DNA of 26,362 bases, from positions 47,473 to 73,834 of the forward strand of contig DJVQ01000060.1 of NCBI GenBank assembly GCA_002441265.1. The letters run 5' to 3'. This stretch comes from Syntrophaceae bacterium UBA6252 (GTDB lineage Bacteria > Desulfobacterota > Syntrophia > Syntrophales > UBA6807). A model generated the notes under the pieces. The model was given only the letters and a program-made list of their open reading frames with translations. It was not told where the DNA came from and did not search any database. Numbering within the stretch: position 1 is the first letter of the stretch; every line of letters begins with the position of its first letter. Of this stretch, positions 23,473-26,362 are shown piece by piece. The translations under genes were made by a program, and so were the position numbers.

Positions 23473-24075
23473 TTAAACATATTTTACTGCAATTATCGTG
23501 CAATATGGTAATGCAAAGATTAATATCGAAAGAACACAGAGGAAATAACTTTTAGCTTTTGAGAGAAACTTCTTTGTATATCCGCCCTTGCTATCTCCTG
23601 CCTCACTGGAGCTCTTTATCCCGGATACCAACCATCCCACTGTCCGGATCCGGGGCCAGGGATAGGCTACCTGGATCCCTGAAGTGATAATTCTTGTCAG
23701 GCACATGGGGCATGGTTCGATACTGGAAAACAAAATCAGGCCATCCATTTCCGGACCAGAACCTTTAATTGATGCCTCATGCTTGGTCAGAACATCCATT
23801 TCAGCGTGAAGATCACTCCGGAAGTAAGGCTTGTAGGCCTTTTTCTGGCCTCGCAAGATCACTTCCACTGTCTCCTTCCTGACCAGACAAGCACCGATTC
23901 CGAAAATTCCTTCCCGGGCAGCGGCCAGGGCTTCTTCGAGGACGATGGTGGCTAGCTGGATGGAGATAAATAATTTCCAAACGTAGCACTCGTTCCTCTC
24001 CATTTCTTCTTCAAGGCGAAATAAAGAATACGCATATCGTCCTTGGCGTGTGTCCCATTTACTACGAGTCACCAC
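23473..24075 (-). pseudogene. Zinc-dependent nucleoside/nucleotide deaminase, frameshifted near its 3' end
   Basis: The frame carries a cytidine/dCMP/TadA-type deaminase active site: LHAEMDVL (zinc His and catalytic Glu) and SSIEPCPMCLTRI (two zinc cysteines). The formal start is a GTG at 24075 that overlaps the caspase gene stop. The ATG at 24003 (MERNECYVWKLFIS) may be the real one. After IITSGIQVAY the sequence loses similarity to deaminases. Moving one base at about 23660-23664 restores SLAPDPDSGMVGIRDKELQ and a stop at 23603, the expected deaminase ending. So a single base appears to be missing. The visible C-terminus instead reads into a hydrophobic tail. The active site lies before the break, so partial function is possible, as is a sequencing error. 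Its DNA is more GC-rich than the genes on either side, suggesting a separate origin. Confidence 0.7.
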
Positions 24076-25814
24076 CAGTTTAATCCAGAAACATTCTTAC
24101 GGAACACATCAGCAATGTCTATAAATCTCTCGATATTTCCACCATAGAGACCAGCTTTAATTGGACCCCATTCTTGTCTTAATTCATTTGCTTCATTGAT
24201 AATTCGAGATAGAGGATCATCATCACTTGAATTGAATTTCCATCCAAATCGCCCAATGGGAGCCCACACACTCCTGTTTTTTTGCTTCCTGATATCTGCA
24301 ACAGCTAAAGCAAAAAGTACCTCGAATTCATCAAACGACCTTTCATAATTTTTACCTAAAAATAGAATATCGTCTAGTCTTGGTTGAATAATTTTAAACA
24401 GATATTCACTCATTGGCGTATAGTATCTTTCATGACCCGGCAACTCTTTGAATACGTCGCTTCGATTTAATTCGAGTATGCCTTTCGATATTTCTTCAAT
24501 AAAATAATTGTTCTGATTGCGCTTTGAAGAGTCCATTATTGTATAAAATATATCTGATAATGAATCGTATCGCTTCCCATCAACCGAAGCAATACCAGAC
24601 AAATATATTGCAAGAATTAGCGGATACCACCGAAGATATAACCAAACATTTAAACCACTTTTTGTTTCGAGGCGATCTGTTGATCTTGCAAAATATTTTC
24701 TAATAATTGCCCTGTGTACTGGTTTGGCCCAGTAAACAAGACAAGCTATAAGTGAATTAATGTCGTTGCTCATCATTTCGTACTTCGATAATCTTTCAAG
24801 GAATTCCTCCTTTGAATAAGGACCTTGAAGTCTATAATTATCTTCACTTGTATCAGACAGGAATCGAAGCATTTCTTTGATAAGAAAGTCATGTAATTCA
24901 ATTACCGAGGAATCCTCCGCCAATAACTTCTTTACTTTATTCAACTTAAATTGAGTACTCTGATCAGACGGGTCTTCTTCAGAAAAAGGTATAACAATTA
25001 GGTTGTCTATGTCTTTGACCTCTGATCTAGTAAGATCTTTCAATTGTTCTGCCTTAAAAATAAAATCACCATCACCATCGAAGTATCCATAATGCGGTGT
25101 TTGATTTGAGTTTCTATCATTAGCAACTTTTCCATAAACATAGGACATCAGACCACTCGCTGTTAATATCCCGTTCTCCGTTTTTGCTTTTCCGAGAAGA
25201 CCTTCAATTAAGTGACCGGTAAACACTGAATGATTAGGTAGTGGTCCTCCAGAATCTGAAACTACTTCATCTGCCTTTCCCGCCGTTAGGACTTGGCGCG
25301 AATACCTAAGTAGCATGTCTTTCAAAAAACGTGTGCTACCAGCACTTATGTTTCTTGTCAGAGCCAATCCGCCATAGCATGCATCCATTATGAACAATAA
25401 ATGCTTGGCTCGTATGAGCTCGGCATTACGCATGAAATCGTCCCACCTGATAAAAGTATAAATATCATCAATATCCGCGTCATATGGAACCAGATAACCA
25501 ACTTCTCCACGTGTTCCCTTCTTTGTAAGGCCGTGTCCGGCAAAAAAAATGATTATTCGTTCATCTAGGTCAATGTCAGGTGATGTGAAACTAAGAAATG
25601 CACGTAAAATATTTTCTTTGGTTGCCTCATCATCAACTAAGCAAATGATATTATCAATTGGAAAGGTAAATTCATTAATCAATATATTACGAATCTCGTT
25701 GGCATCGCTAACAGCAAAAGACAGGGGTGACGCTTTTTTATATTCATTAATGCCAATAATTAATGCACGACTGTTTGTGTATTTTGTTTTTAAAAGAAAT
25801 CTGATGTCGCGCAT
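24069..25814 (-). CDS. Caspase-like (peptidase C14) protein with long C-terminal region
   Basis: A 581-residue protein. Residues about 14-255 are a caspase-fold peptidase: RALIIGINEY opens the domain, the catalytic histidine is His 94 in FFAGHG and the cysteine is Cys 146 in MDACYGG. The domain ends with DGDGDFIFKAEQL. The remaining ~325 residues are mostly helical. They include LRWYPLILAIYLSGIAS (394-410) and VWAPIGRFGWKF near 516-527, then WGPIKAGLYGGNIERF near 549-564. I associate such segments from memory with C-terminal regions shared by varied bacterial effector proteins (unverified). The start at 25814 is chosen because GAAGG lies just upstream; an ATG at 25832 has no site. The stop overlaps the deaminase frame by 7 bases. 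Prokaryotic caspase-like proteins often act as suicide proteases in phage defence, but a partner substrate is not obvious here. Confidence 0.87.
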   Translation of the reverse strand: MRDIRFLLKTKYTNSRALIIGINEYKKASPLSFAVSDANEIRNILINEFTFPIDNIICLVDDEATKENILRAFLSFTSPDIDLDERIIIFFAGHGLTKKGTRGEVGYLVPYDADIDDIYTFIRWDDFMRNAELIRAKHLLFIMDACYGGLALTRNISAGSTRFLKDMLLRYSRQVLTAGKADEVVSDSGGPLPNHSVFTGHLIEGLLGKAKTENGILTASGLMSYVYGKVANDRNSNQTPHYGYFDGDGDFIFKAEQLKDLTRSEVKDIDNLIVIPFSEEDPSDQSTQFKLNKVKKLLAEDSSVIELHDFLIKEMLRFLSDTSEDNYRLQGPYSKEEFLERLSKYEMMSNDINSLIACLVYWAKPVHRAIIRKYFARSTDRLETKSGLNVWLYLRWYPLILAIYLSGIASVDGKRYDSLSDIFYTIMDSSKRNQNNYFIEEISKGILELNRSDVFKELPGHERYYTPMSEYLFKIIQPRLDDILFLGKNYERSFDEFEVLFALAVADIRKQKNRSVWAPIGRFGWKFNSSDDDPLSRIINEANELRQEWGPIKAGLYGGNIERFIDIADVFRKNVSGLNWW

Positions 25815-26278
25815 AACACCTTCACCCAACATGTCTAGTCAAACAATAAAATTAAACCCATTTAAAATAGAAAAATAGAATATATTATTATACTATGTGC
25901 TTGCTGCTATATCTAAAAATGAAATCGAGCTTCTATCCTGCATCTGAATATTCGTATTATTTTTGTGTTGATTCAAATTCACCATTCTTTCAGAGGTTTG
26001 AAAATCACTTCCTGCGGGTCCCCGAAGGGCGCTCTTTAGACTGTCTTGAGAATATAAAACATTAAATCAGCATACTTCCTCACACCCTTTTAAGAAATCC
26101 TCTGTTAGAAAAAATAATTGGCAGATAATATCGAACGAGAATTTGAGATTGCTACAGGAATTGGTCCCCTATTGCCTTGAACTGATCCCCCCTAGAAAAT
26201 GCTTTTAATTCGTCAAATGTCTCTGATCGCCTCCATCTGTTTCCCGTGCTTGGCCAGAATGGATTTAATAAGTGATTT
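25815..26278. other. AT-rich upstream region of the caspase gene
   Basis: It contains no supported gene. The caspase gene promoter should lie in the strongly AT-rich part near 25835-25920, but no single -35/-10 pair stands out. GGTCCCC (26163) and GATCCCC (26184), 21 bases apart, resemble the repeated ends of IS21-type elements; see findings. Confidence 0.4.
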
Positions 26279-26362
26279 TCAACCGCTTTCTATGTCCCTA
26301 TATTCCTCTTTTACGGTGTTGTCTATATATTTTGTTTGGTAATTGATCCTGTTCTGGCACCT
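26279..26362 (-). CDS. Possible 3' end of a further minus-strand gene (partial)
   Basis: From the right edge a minus-strand frame of 27 codons is open and ends in TGA at 26279-26281. Its last residues read NTVKEEYRDIESG, which looks protein-like, but the piece is too short to classify. It may be chance. Confidence 0.22.
   Translation of the reverse strand, partial: RCQNRINYQTKYIDNTVKEEYRDIESG

Noticed and set aside
26353..26361. Sigma-54 -24 element (TGGCACC) at the right edge
   Set aside because: The window ends before a -12 element could be seen, and TGGCAC alone is too common.

Overview
The window looks like a chromosomal segment of an anaerobic, deltaproteobacterium-like organism (Syntrophales/Desulfobacterota flavour). 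This is inferred from gene content, not from a marker gene: a periplasmic [FeFe] hydrogenase with a cytochrome b partner, an acetate-permease family transporter next to a sigma-54 activator, amtB-glnK behind a sigma-54 promoter, and IPTL-CTERM type surface proteins. Most of 1-13.5 kb is GC-rich. From about 20.7 kb to the right end the DNA is clearly AT-rich (roughly 35-40% GC by eye) and looks horizontally acquired.

Left part (1-13.5 kb): the 5' end of mscL, an L,D-transpeptidase, a small holin-like membrane protein, a UbiA-family prenyltransferase and a secreted protein of unknown function. These are followed by a three-gene hydrogenase operon (TTG-started catalytic subunit, Tat-signal small subunit, di-haem-type cytochrome b), amtB-glnK, a large hybrid histidine kinase and a CBS-domain protein. 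The hydrogenase operon would couple H2 turnover in the periplasm to the quinone pool. amtB-glnK is an ammonium uptake and sensing pair, and its TGGCAC-N5-TTGC promoter fits nitrogen control.

Middle part (13.5-20.7 kb): a segment bounded by two imperfect copies (about 78% identical by hand count) of a ~168 bp repeat. Each copy holds a terminator hairpin, the 3' half of a tRNA (anticodon loop to near the 3' end) and a second long hairpin. Between them lie a LamG/IPTL-CTERM surface protein, a truncated XRE regulator, a second surface-anchored protein with a damaged-looking start, a GAF-type sigma-54 activator, a divergent GPR1/FUN34/YaaH transporter with a near-consensus sigma-54 promoter, a gene fragment and a DUF374-type acyltransferase. 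The repeats look like attachment-site remnants at a tRNA gene.

Right part (20.7-26.4 kb): a minus-strand, AT-rich cluster resembling a defence island. In transcription order it has a caspase-like peptidase with a long conserved-looking C-terminal region, a zinc nucleoside/nucleotide deaminase (apparently broken by a one-base frameshift after its active site), a two-helix membrane protein, an HD-domain phosphohydrolase of the dNTPase-like type, and a small protein with YwgA/SocA-like features. The last three are linked by an 8-base overlap and a 1-base gap. A protease, two nucleotide-active enzymes and a membrane protein together suggest an abortive-infection or nucleotide-depletion module, which is the most interesting candidate system here. 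The functional link is inference only.
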